64,000 nt of DNA from Sphingobacteriaceae bacterium (GTDB lineage Bacteria; Bacteroidota; Bacteroidia; Sphingobacteriales; Sphingobacteriaceae): the NCBI GenBank assembly GCA_947463785.1, contig CANHRG010000001.1:1-64000 (forward strand). The letters are read 5' to 3'. The notes below the pieces were generated by a model. The model worked only from the letters and a program-made list of their open reading frames with translations, was not told where the DNA came from and ran no database searches. Of the stretch, positions 48,581 to 56,976 are shown one piece after another. Numbering within the stretch: position 1 is the stretch's first letter; each line of letters opens with the position of its first letter. Position numbers and translations under genes: made by a program.

Positions 48581-49408
48581 TTAAACCATAGATACCAGTT
48601 CGTCGTTGGTAATCTCTTGGTAAAGGTTGTAATAATTTTCGAAATCTGCAGTGGCTGAAAAGTCTAAAACAGGCTTATTGGCTTTTTTAACAAACTTTAA
48701 CACTTCGTCATTCAGATTTTCACTTCCAAACACCACAGCATCTGAATACGAGATGGCGCCTTGATGCAGCGCATCGTTATCTGCCGACTGGTAAGCTTGT
48801 GTATGGGCGGATTCCATACCATTCATAACGGCCTTACGGGCAAATTCGGTATGCAATTTCTCCGAAAACTGATCTTCTTCGTAAACAGAGTACACTACTT
48901 TTGAGTTTTTGAAGGTTGGATCGTCTTTATAAATTGTTTTTAAATACGCTGGGACCAAAGCTGTCATCCAGCCATGGCAATGTACCACATCAGGCGACCA
49001 GCCTAGTTTTTTTACTGTTTCTAAAGCACCCTTGCAGAAGAAAATAGTACGCTCATCGTTATCGTCAAAGAACTTATTTCCGTTGTCTCTGAAAACGTGT
49101 TTACGTTGGAAATAATCTTCGTTATCTAGAAAATAAACCTGCATTCGGGCAGCGGGTATTGAGGCCACCTTAATGATTAATGGATTATCGTTATCGTCTA
49201 TAATAATATTCATTCCCGATAAACGGATCACCTCGTGTAAACGGTTACGACGTTCATTAATGTTTCCAAAACGAGGCATCAGGATACGAATTTCGTAACC
49301 TTTGTCTTGCATGGCTTGAGGCAATTTTCGGGTAATTTCAGCAATCTTAGTTAGCTCCAGGAAAGGCGACATCTCGTGGGTAATAAACAGAAGCTTCGTT
49401 TTTGCCAT
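48581..49408 (-). CDS. Glycogen/starch synthase catalytic N-domain (GT5-like) stand-alone protein
   Basis: KLLFITHEMSPFLELTKIAEITRKLPQAMQDKGYEIRILMPRFG; DVVHCHGWMTALVPAYLK; C-terminal GT domain absent. Confidence 0.85.
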   Translation of the reverse strand: MAKTKLLFITHEMSPFLELTKIAEITRKLPQAMQDKGYEIRILMPRFGNINERRNRLHEVIRLSGMNIIIDDNDNPLIIKVASIPAARMQVYFLDNEDYFQRKHVFRDNGNKFFDDNDERTIFFCKGALETVKKLGWSPDVVHCHGWMTALVPAYLKTIYKDDPTFKNSKVVYSVYEEDQFSEKLHTEFARKAVMNGMESAHTQAYQSADNDALHQGAISYSDAVVFGSENLNDEVLKFVKKANKPVLDFSATADFENYYNLYQEITNDELVSMV

Positions 49409-49556
49409 CTCGGATTTGGTTTTGATTTTAAAAAAGGAAATTAGAAGGCAAAGATAAGCATTATATTATGATTTATCAACGAAATAAGCAAAACCGCTTT
49501 GCTTTTCTGATAGATTTGAGCATTTTTGAAAGCTACATACAGACACTTCTCCATAC

Positions 49557-50396
49557 TTGAAAATTTTCAATACCAAAGCCGAACTTGAGCAACATCTGAG
49601 TGTGCTTAAACACAAAGGACTCCGCATTGGGTTTGTACCTACCATGGGGGCCTTGCATCAGGGGCACCTTTCTTTAATCAATTTGGCGAAACAGCAAACC
49701 GATGTGGTGGTTTGCAGCATCTTTGTGAATCCAACCCAATTTAATGACCCTAAGGATTTGGAGCTTTACCCCAAGCCGATTGCCAGTGATATTGAAAAGT
49801 TAGAAAGTGTTGATTGTGATGTCCTGTTTAACCCCGTAACTTCCGAAATGTATTCGGAAAACGAGCAATGGGCACTAGATTTGGATGGACTGGATTTGTT
49901 GCTGGAAGGCGAACAACGCCCGGGGCATTATCAGGGTGTAACCCAAATTGTCAAAAAACTATTTGATTGTGTTCAACCTCAGAAGGCATTCTTTGGTCAG
50001 AAAGATTACCAGCAGTTTTTGGTTATTGAGAAAATGGTCAAAAAACTGGCAATGAAGGTTGAATTGGTGATGTGTCCGATTGTACGTGAGGCAGATGGAT
50101 TGGCCATGAGCTCCAGAAATATCAGACTCAGTGCTGAGGAAAGAAAAAACGCCTTAGCCATTTACCAGACCTTATGCTGGATGAAAGACCAATTTGGTCA
50201 CTGCGATTTGCACGAATTGAAAGCCCTGGGCAGAGAGAAGTTGGGGAAAAGTCCTGGTATTGTTTTAGAGTACCTGGAAATTTGTGATGGCGACTCACTA
50301 ATTGAAGCTACGGACCAAAATCCTCAAAAATTAGTCATTCTGGTGGCTGCCAAACTTGGTAAAACCCGATTAATTGACAATATCCTGCTCAAATAA
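49557..50396 (+). CDS. panC: Pantothenate synthetase (TTG start)
   Basis: RIGFVPTMGALHQGHLSLI, VCSIFVNPTQFNDPKDLE, FFGQKDYQQFLVI, MSSRNIRLS. Confidence 0.96.
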   Translation: MKIFNTKAELEQHLSVLKHKGLRIGFVPTMGALHQGHLSLINLAKQQTDVVVCSIFVNPTQFNDPKDLELYPKPIASDIEKLESVDCDVLFNPVTSEMYSENEQWALDLDGLDLLLEGEQRPGHYQGVTQIVKKLFDCVQPQKAFFGQKDYQQFLVIEKMVKKLAMKVELVMCPIVREADGLAMSSRNIRLSAEERKNALAIYQTLCWMKDQFGHCDLHELKALGREKLGKSPGIVLEYLEICDGDSLIEATDQNPQKLVILVAAKLGKTRLIDNILLK

Positions 50397-50432
50397 ACTC
50401 ATCCCCCTTTAAATTATTATTACTTTTGCCCT

Positions 50433-50783
50433 ATGATTATCGAGGTATTAAAATCTAAAATACACCGGGCTAAAGTTACCCAAGCCGAACTCAACTATGT
50501 GGGAAGTATTACCATTGATGAAGATTTAATGGATGCCGCCAACATTATTGCTAATGAGAAAGTTCAGGTGGTCAACAACAATAACGGTGCTCGTTTTGAA
50601 ACGTATGTAATTAAGGGTGAACGTGGCAGTGGCATTGTGTGCTTGAACGGAGCCACCGCACGCTTGGCTCAAGTGGGCGACATCGTAATCATTATGTCTT
50701 ATGGATCATTACCGATGGATGCTGCCAAAGCCTACCAACCCATTTTGGTTTTTCCTGACGATAACAACCGTCTAACCCAATAA
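50433..50783 (+). CDS. panD: Aspartate 1-decarboxylase
   Basis: [43 protein letters not shown]. Confidence 0.96.
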   Translation: MIIEVLKSKIHRAKVTQAELNYVGSITIDEDLMDAANIIANEKVQVVNNNNGARFETYVIKGERGSGIVCLNGATARLAQVGDIVIIMSYGSLPMDAAKAYQPILVFPDDNNRLTQ

Positions 50784-50790
50784 GCCAACA

Positions 50791-51768
50791 TTGAATTCGA
50801 GAATATTCTCAGTCGTAAAATATCTTCTCTTTCTTAGCCTAGCTATTTTCTTGCTGTATTGGACATTTCAGGGTCAGGATATTGGCAGTTTATTCAATAA
50901 CATTCAACAAGCAAATTACTTGTGGGTGTTGGCCTCTGTGCTTGCTTGTTTAATTGCCCATGTATTACGAGCCATCCGCTGGACCTTACTGATAGAACCA
51001 CTCGGTTATAACATCTCTACTAAAAACGCATTCTATGCCGTAATGATTGGTTACCTGGCCAATTTGGCTTTCCCGAGGCTAGGTGAAGTTTCACGATGTG
51101 GCGTATTGCACAAAACGGATAAAGTTCCGATGAACCAATTGCTTGGCACAGTAATTACCGAAAGGCTGTTTGATTTACTATTGTTGCTCAGCACCACCTT
51201 GCTGGCTATACTTTTGGAATTTAAGCGGATTTCGGGCTTTATTTACCAACACGTATGGCTGAAACTTGAAACAGTTTTTGCCGATGGACTTGTGCTGTGG
51301 ATGAGCTTAATCAGCATGGTATTGATTTTGTTTTTTTACGTAATCAGATTAAAAATTCGCGTCCTGATAAAGCCTTTCTCGAACAGCCTCAAGGGCTTTA
51401 AAAGTGGTTTACTTTCATTTTGGGGGATGAAAAATAAAGGCCCTTTTATGTTACTATCGGTACTGATCTGGTTTTGCTATTTCTTATCCACCTATCTTTG
51501 CTTTTTTGCACTCTCGGACACAGCTGAACTGAGTCCACTTGCAGCCTTATCGGCATTGGTGTTGGGCAGCTTGGGTATGATCGTACCCGTACAAGGAGGT
51601 ATTGGAGCATTTCATTGGATGGTAGCCGAAGGTCTTGGCTTGTATGGCATCGACAAACTCCATGGACTTGCATTTGCCACGCTCATCCATTCCACTCAAC
51701 TACTCGTAATTCTTATCATTGGGGGCATAAGCCTAATCCCTACATTGCTCTATCGCAACAAGAATTAG
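50791..51768 (+). CDS. Lysylphosphatidylglycerol synthase TM region family protein (UPF0104-like)
   Basis: Polytopic; HVLRAIRWTLLIEPLG, AFYAVMIGYLANLAFPRLGEVSRC, GMIVPVQGGIGAFHWM. Confidence 0.88.
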   Translation: MNSRIFSVVKYLLFLSLAIFLLYWTFQGQDIGSLFNNIQQANYLWVLASVLACLIAHVLRAIRWTLLIEPLGYNISTKNAFYAVMIGYLANLAFPRLGEVSRCGVLHKTDKVPMNQLLGTVITERLFDLLLLLSTTLLAILLEFKRISGFIYQHVWLKLETVFADGLVLWMSLISMVLILFFYVIRLKIRVLIKPFSNSLKGFKSGLLSFWGMKNKGPFMLLSVLIWFCYFLSTYLCFFALSDTAELSPLAALSALVLGSLGMIVPVQGGIGAFHWMVAEGLGLYGIDKLHGLAFATLIHSTQLLVILIIGGISLIPTLLYRNKN

Positions 51769-51861
51769 CACAATGTTAATTCAATATCAAAATCTTACAC
51801 GGTGGTATTCAAAATGAGATTAAATAGTATTTTTGGTCCAAACTAAACAAAAGTACAACCT

Positions 51862-53001
51862 ATGCAATTCCAATTCACCGAAGAACAATTAATGATTCAA
51901 CAGGCAGCCCGCGATTTTGCGCAAAACGAATTAAAGCCTGGTGTTATTGAACGAGATGAGCACCAAAAATTTCCAGCCGAGCAGATCAAACAATTGGGCG
52001 AACTGGGGTTTTTGGGCATGATGGTAGATCCGAAATACAATGGTGCGGGTTTAGATACCGTTTCCTATGTGTTGGCAATGGAAGAATTATCGAAAATAGA
52101 TGCCTCTGCTTCGGTAGTAGTTTCAGTGAATAATTCGCTAGTTTGCTACGGATTAGAAAAATACGGTAGTGAAGAACAAAAAGAGAAATACCTAAAACCT
52201 TTAGCTGCCGGAGAGATTATCGGAGCCTTCTGTCTTTCTGAGCCGGAAGCAGGTTCTGATGCTACTTCTCAACGTACTACCGCCATTGACATGGGCGATC
52301 ATTATCTCCTTAACGGGACTAAAAACTGGATTACCAACGGGGGAAATGCCTCTGTTTATCTGGTAATTGCACAAACCGATACCGAAAAAGGACACCGTGG
52401 AATCAATGCCCTGATCGTAGAAAAAGGTATGGAAGGGTTCAGCATCGGACCAAAAGAAAATAAATTGGGTATCCGCGGATCAGATACGCACTCTTTGATG
52501 TTCACCGATGTGAAAGTTCCTAAAGCCAACCGAATTGGTGAGGATGGTTTTGGCTTCAAATTTGCCATGAAAACCCTAGAAGGTGGACGAATTGGTATTG
52601 CCGCACAAGCACTTGGCATTGCCGCCGGAGCTTACGAATTGTCTGTTCAATATGCGAAAGAACGCCAGGCGTTTGGAAAACCAATTGCCGATCATCAGGC
52701 AATTCAATTCAAATTGGCCGATATGGCAACCGAAATTGAAGCTGCCCGTTTATTGTGTTTAAAAGCAGCCTGGTTAAAAGACCAAGGTTTGCCTTACGCA
52801 CAGGCTAGTTCAATGGCTAAGTTATTTGCCTCTGAAGTGGCTATGAAAACTACGGTTGAGGCTGTACAGGTACATGGCGGATACGGCTTTGTGAAAGAAT
52901 TCCATGTAGAACGTTTAATGCGTGATGCAAAAATTACTCAAATTTATGAGGGCACTTCAGAAATTCAGCGTATTGTTATCGCTAGAGAAGTGCTGAAATA
53001 A
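51862..53001 (+). CDS. Acyl-CoA dehydrogenase
   Basis: CLSEPEAGSDATSQRTTA, NGTKNWITNGG, VHGGYGFVKEFHVERLMRDAKITQIYEGTSEIQRIVIAR. Confidence 0.96.
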   Translation: MQFQFTEEQLMIQQAARDFAQNELKPGVIERDEHQKFPAEQIKQLGELGFLGMMVDPKYNGAGLDTVSYVLAMEELSKIDASASVVVSVNNSLVCYGLEKYGSEEQKEKYLKPLAAGEIIGAFCLSEPEAGSDATSQRTTAIDMGDHYLLNGTKNWITNGGNASVYLVIAQTDTEKGHRGINALIVEKGMEGFSIGPKENKLGIRGSDTHSLMFTDVKVPKANRIGEDGFGFKFAMKTLEGGRIGIAAQALGIAAGAYELSVQYAKERQAFGKPIADHQAIQFKLADMATEIEAARLLCLKAAWLKDQGLPYAQASSMAKLFASEVAMKTTVEAVQVHGGYGFVKEFHVERLMRDAKITQIYEGTSEIQRIVIAREVLK

Positions 53002-53014
53002 TTTAATACTCAAA

Positions 53015-54259
53015 ATGAAAAAAACACTGCAACAACTCTTCTGCCTAAGCTTTATTGTACTGATGTTCAATGCTTGTCAGCCTGCTGGTATTGCAGATTT
53101 ACAGAGTGGTATTTGGCGAGCCACGCTAAAAACCGAGACGGGTGTAGAAATACCTTTCAATTTTGAGTTGAGCGATTCTGCCGGTAAAAAGATCATTCAC
53201 ATCATCAACGGCAAAGAACGTTTCCGGGTGGATGAAATTGTACAAGAAGGCGATTCTATCCGCATACAAATGCCTTTGTTCGATTCTGAAATAAAAGCTG
53301 TACTCGATGGCAAGCAATTGAGTGGTAAATGGGTTAAACACTTGGCTACAACCGATGTAGCTATGGATTTTGCCGCCCAGCATGATGTAAACTGGCGATT
53401 TTTTGAAGCAAGCCCATCAGCCAAAGTTGATTTAACAGGAAAATGGTCTACAACATTTATCAGTGCCGATGGCAAAGACACTACCCTGGCCATTGGTCAG
53501 TTTAGCCAAGAAGGATCTAAATTATACGGTACTTTTTTAACCACCACCGGAGATTACCGGTTTTTAGAGGGTAGCGTATCCGGAGATAAGTTTTACCTGT
53601 CCTGCTTTGATGGTTCTCATGCTTACTTGTTTAGTGGAAAAGTGAAAGGCAATACCATTAGCGACGGTAAAATGTATTCGGGCTATTCTGCTATCGAAAA
53701 CTGGACCGCCACAAAAGACGATCAAGCTGTTTTGCCAGATGCCTATAGTTTAGTGGGCTTAAAACCGGGTTACAAAACCATCGATTTCTCCTTTCATGAT
53801 TTAGACGGTAAACCCGTATCACTTAAAGATTCGGAGTTTAAAAATAAAGTGGTGATTGTTCAGTTTTTTGGCTCTTGGTGTCCAAACTGTATGGACGAAA
53901 CAGCTTTTATGGTTCCTTTTTACAATCGATACAAAGATAAAGGCCTCGCTGTTGTAGGTTTAGGTTACGAACGTACCACCGATGCAGAACGATCCAGAAA
54001 AAATATCAATCGATTAAAAGACCGTTTTCAAGTACCTTACCCATTGTTGATTACCGGATATACCAATGACAAAGTCGAGGTAGTAAAAAGTATTCCGATG
54101 TTAAACGGTTTTATGGCGTTCCCAACCACCATCATCATCGATAAAAAAGGTGAAGTACGTAAAATACATACCGGCTTTTCCGGACCAGGTACTGGTAAAT
54201 ATTATACGGAGTTTGCTGAAGAGTTTGAAAAGTTGATTCAGGATTTACTAGCAGAATAA
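53015..54259 (+). CDS. TlpA-family thioredoxin-fold lipoprotein
   Basis: Lipobox MLFNAC-like (VLMFNACQ), FFGSWCPNCMDE active site. Confidence 0.9.
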   Translation: MKKTLQQLFCLSFIVLMFNACQPAGIADLQSGIWRATLKTETGVEIPFNFELSDSAGKKIIHIINGKERFRVDEIVQEGDSIRIQMPLFDSEIKAVLDGKQLSGKWVKHLATTDVAMDFAAQHDVNWRFFEASPSAKVDLTGKWSTTFISADGKDTTLAIGQFSQEGSKLYGTFLTTTGDYRFLEGSVSGDKFYLSCFDGSHAYLFSGKVKGNTISDGKMYSGYSAIENWTATKDDQAVLPDAYSLVGLKPGYKTIDFSFHDLDGKPVSLKDSEFKNKVVIVQFFGSWCPNCMDETAFMVPFYNRYKDKGLAVVGLGYERTTDAERSRKNINRLKDRFQVPYPLLITGYTNDKVEVVKSIPMLNGFMAFPTTIIIDKKGEVRKIHTGFSGPGTGKYYTEFAEEFEKLIQDLLAE

Positions 54260-54610
54260 CTAATCGTCATCGCCTTCTGGTGTCAAAAGTCCGAATACCA
54301 TTTTGAGCAGAGCCAGTACTGCAGCAAATACCATTGCTGAGAAAAAGCCGGTTGTATGAAAACCGTCTAGCCAATTATCCACCAGTAAAACCATGAATAC
54401 GGTAATTACAAAAGACATTAAGCCGAGGGTAAGAAAATTGATGGGAAAAGTAAGAATACGCAATACAGTTCCGATGGTAGCGTTAACCAAACCTAATAAC
54501 AAGCCTGCAACAATGGCGGTTAAATAATTATCAACGGTAACACCAGGAATAATGTAAGCTGCAAGTGCCACAGCTAGCCCGGTTAGCAAAATCTCAACTA
54601 TAAATTTCAT
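54260..54610 (-). CDS. Phage holin family 4 / YvlD-like membrane protein (housekeeping, not phage)
   Basis: Four TM; LLTGLAVALAAYIIPGVTVDNYLTAIVAGLLLGLVNATIG. Confidence 0.85.
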   Translation of the reverse strand: MKFIVEILLTGLAVALAAYIIPGVTVDNYLTAIVAGLLLGLVNATIGTVLRILTFPINFLTLGLMSFVITVFMVLLVDNWLDGFHTTGFFSAMVFAAVLALLKMVFGLLTPEGDDD

Positions 54611-54638
54611 AACTTGAATTTAGTTTAAAAAATCATTC

Positions 54639-55085
54639 ATGCATCAAAAGCACACGTTAAATTTAGTTTTAGTAGTGATGTTAGCCTTATGTGCTTGTAC
54701 AGGTAACACAAAAAATATAAAAAGTGTTGATCTAGCGGTAAAGTTATCTGCAGATAGCAGTAGCGTAGTGCTCAGTAATTTGCCTGCCGATCTGATTAAT
54801 GAACTCGGTTCCGAAAAATTGATATTTGATGAAGGAAAACGTTTTTTTGAGGTTTATCAGGAACCCCTTGATCCAGATCTGCGTGACCTGCAAAAGCCCA
54901 TACCCGGTGATTACCAAGTAAAAAACAAGGATTTGGCCTTTACACCCCATGTGCCATTTCAAAAAGGTAAGGCCTATTTTGTGCTGGTTTTTGCAAAAAA
55001 TCTAAGTTTAAACCCTATTAAAATGCTTCAAAAAAATAGCTGGCAAATTGCCGAACAGCCATTGGAATACAAATTCAGCTACTAA
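54639..55085 (+). CDS. Hypothetical lipoprotein
   Basis: VVMLALCACTGN lipobox; no family recognised. Confidence 0.6.
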   Translation: MHQKHTLNLVLVVMLALCACTGNTKNIKSVDLAVKLSADSSSVVLSNLPADLINELGSEKLIFDEGKRFFEVYQEPLDPDLRDLQKPIPGDYQVKNKDLAFTPHVPFQKGKAYFVLVFAKNLSLNPIKMLQKNSWQIAEQPLEYKFSY

Positions 55086-55089
55086 ACAC

Positions 55090-55119
55090 TTGAAAAACGA
55101 ATAATTTGTCTTATATTTG
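55090..55119 (+). promoter_or_regulatory. Bacteroidota-type promoter upstream of rimP-nusA-infB
   Basis: TTG (55090-55092), 19-nt spacer, TATATTTG (55112-55119). Confidence 0.7.
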
Positions 55120-55128
55120 CAGGGATTG

Positions 55129-55158
55129 AAGAGGGGACCGTGTCCCCTCTTTTTATTT
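55129..55158 (+). terminator. Terminator-like hairpin in the rimP leader (candidate attenuator)
   Basis: AAGAGGGGAC-CGT-GTCCCCTCTT followed by TTTATTTTT. Confidence 0.75.
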
Positions 55159-55172
55159 TTCAGTACTCGAGC

Positions 55173-55637
55173 ATGAAAATAGAGCAACGTGTTACAGCAC
55201 TGGTTGAAGAAAAAATTGCCGACCGCCCCGATTTGTTTCTAGTGCAGGTAAAAATGCACAGCAACGGCAAGTTGACAATTTTGGCCGACGGCGATCAGGG
55301 CCTAAGCATTCAGGATTGTGTAGCCATCAGCCGTCATGTGGGTTTTCATTTAGAGGAAGAAAATGCACTAGAGCAAGCTTACAATTTGGAGGTTTCCTCA
55401 CCTGGGGTAGACATGCCGCTTCAACTGCTGAGACAATACGTTAAAAATGTGGGTAGAAGCTTAAGCGTTAAACTCACAGACGGAACCAAAACAGAGGGTA
55501 AATTGCTGAAGGCAGATGATCAAAGCATCTGCATTGCAGAAACTAAAAAAGAAAAGGGCAAAAAAGCCCAGATAATAGAACGCGAAATTGCGTTTGTTGA
55601 TATAGCAGAAAGTAAGGTTTTAATTTCATTTAAGTAA
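55173..55637 (+). CDS. rimP: Ribosome maturation factor RimP
   Basis: Position before nusA; ILADGDQGLSIQDCVAISRHVGFHLEEE, LEVSSPGVDMPL. Confidence 0.93.
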   Translation: MKIEQRVTALVEEKIADRPDLFLVQVKMHSNGKLTILADGDQGLSIQDCVAISRHVGFHLEEENALEQAYNLEVSSPGVDMPLQLLRQYVKNVGRSLSVKLTDGTKTEGKLLKADDQSICIAETKKEKGKKAQIIEREIAFVDIAESKVLISFK

Positions 55638-55638
55638 A

Positions 55639-56877
55639 ATGAGCAACATTAATTTAATCGATTCCTTTCAGGAGTTTAAAGATTTCAAAAACATCGACCG
55701 CCCAACCGTAATTAGTGTGTTGGAAGAAGTTTTTCGTAGCATGCTGCGTAAACGTTTTGGTACGGATGAAAATTGCGACGTAATTGTGAACCCAGATAAC
55801 GGGGATTTAGAGATTTGGCGTACGCGTATCGTTATGGAAGATGGTTTTTCTGAAGATGACGATTTAGAAATTGAATTAGGTGAAGCTAAACAATACGACT
55901 CTTCCTTAGAAGTTGGCGATGAATTTATCGAGCAAATCACTTTAGAAAGCTTTGGTCGCCGTGCCATCTTAGCTGCCCGCCAAACTTTGGTTTCTAAAAT
56001 TTTAGAACTGGAGAAAGACGAGATCTTTAAAAAATACAAAGATCGCGTAGGCGAAATTGTAACGGGTGAGGTTTACCAGGTTTGGAAAAAAGAGACTTTG
56101 GTTTTGGATGATGAGGGTAATGAACTAATCTTGCCTAAAACTGAGCAAATTCCTGCCGATTACTTCAAAAAAGGTGATGCCGTTCGTGCAGTAATTCAAG
56201 AAGTAGAAATGGTAAATAGCAACCCAAAAATTATCATTTCACGTACTGCACCAGAATTCTTACAGCGTTTGTTCGAGATGGAGGTTCCTGAAATTTTCGA
56301 CGGTTTAATCACCATCAAGAAAATTGTACGTGAACCGGGAGAGCGTGCTAAGGTAGCTGTAGAATCATACGACGACCGTATCGATCCGGTTGGCGCCTGT
56401 GTAGGTATGAAAGGTTCTCGTATACACGGTATCGTAAGAGAACTGAAAAATGAAAACATTGATGTGATCAATTATACCAATAACCTTTCATTATACATTC
56501 AACGTGCATTAAGTCCGGCAAAAATCACCAGCATTAAATTAGATGATGCCGAAAAGAGAGCAGCCGTGTACTTAAAACCAGATCAAGTTTCATTGGCCAT
56601 CGGTCGTGGAGGACACAACATTAAATTAGCCGGCAAATTAACCGGTTACGAAATTGATGTATACCGCGAAAATGCAGAAGAAGACGAGGAGGATGTGGAT
56701 TTGGAAGAATTCTCAGATGAAATTGAAGGCTGGATTATTGATGAGTTGAAACGTATCGGGTTAGATACGGCAAAATCAGTATTGGCATTAAGTGCCGATG
56801 AACTGGCCAAACGTACCGATTTAGAGGAAGATACCGTAAACGACGTGCTGGATATCTTGCGTGCCGAATTCGAATAA
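55639..56877 (+). CDS. nusA: Transcription termination/antitermination factor NusA
   Basis: S1 + KH domains: RAKVAVESYDDRIDPVGACVGMKGSRIHGIVREL; LKPDQVSLAIGRGGHNIKLAGKLTG. Confidence 0.97.
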   Translation: MSNINLIDSFQEFKDFKNIDRPTVISVLEEVFRSMLRKRFGTDENCDVIVNPDNGDLEIWRTRIVMEDGFSEDDDLEIELGEAKQYDSSLEVGDEFIEQITLESFGRRAILAARQTLVSKILELEKDEIFKKYKDRVGEIVTGEVYQVWKKETLVLDDEGNELILPKTEQIPADYFKKGDAVRAVIQEVEMVNSNPKIIISRTAPEFLQRLFEMEVPEIFDGLITIKKIVREPGERAKVAVESYDDRIDPVGACVGMKGSRIHGIVRELKNENIDVINYTNNLSLYIQRALSPAKITSIKLDDAEKRAAVYLKPDQVSLAIGRGGHNIKLAGKLTGYEIDVYRENAEEDEEDVDLEEFSDEIEGWIIDELKRIGLDTAKSVLALSADELAKRTDLEEDTVNDVLDILRAEFE

Positions 56878-56976
56878 ACGAAAAAGCATTTGGCGTGTTG
56901 AAAGAATAAATACAGCATAAGCCGTTAAAAAACATATTTTTGTAGTATACAGAAGCTAAAAATTAGCAATTATTAA

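Noticed and set aside
53015-54259. Cytochrome c maturation role for the TlpA-like protein
   Set aside because: WCPNC site alone does not specify function; no ccm genes nearby.
54260-54610. 'Phage holin family' hit as prophage evidence
   Set aside because: Family 4 holin-like/YvlD membrane proteins are chromosomal housekeeping genes; no phage genes nearby.
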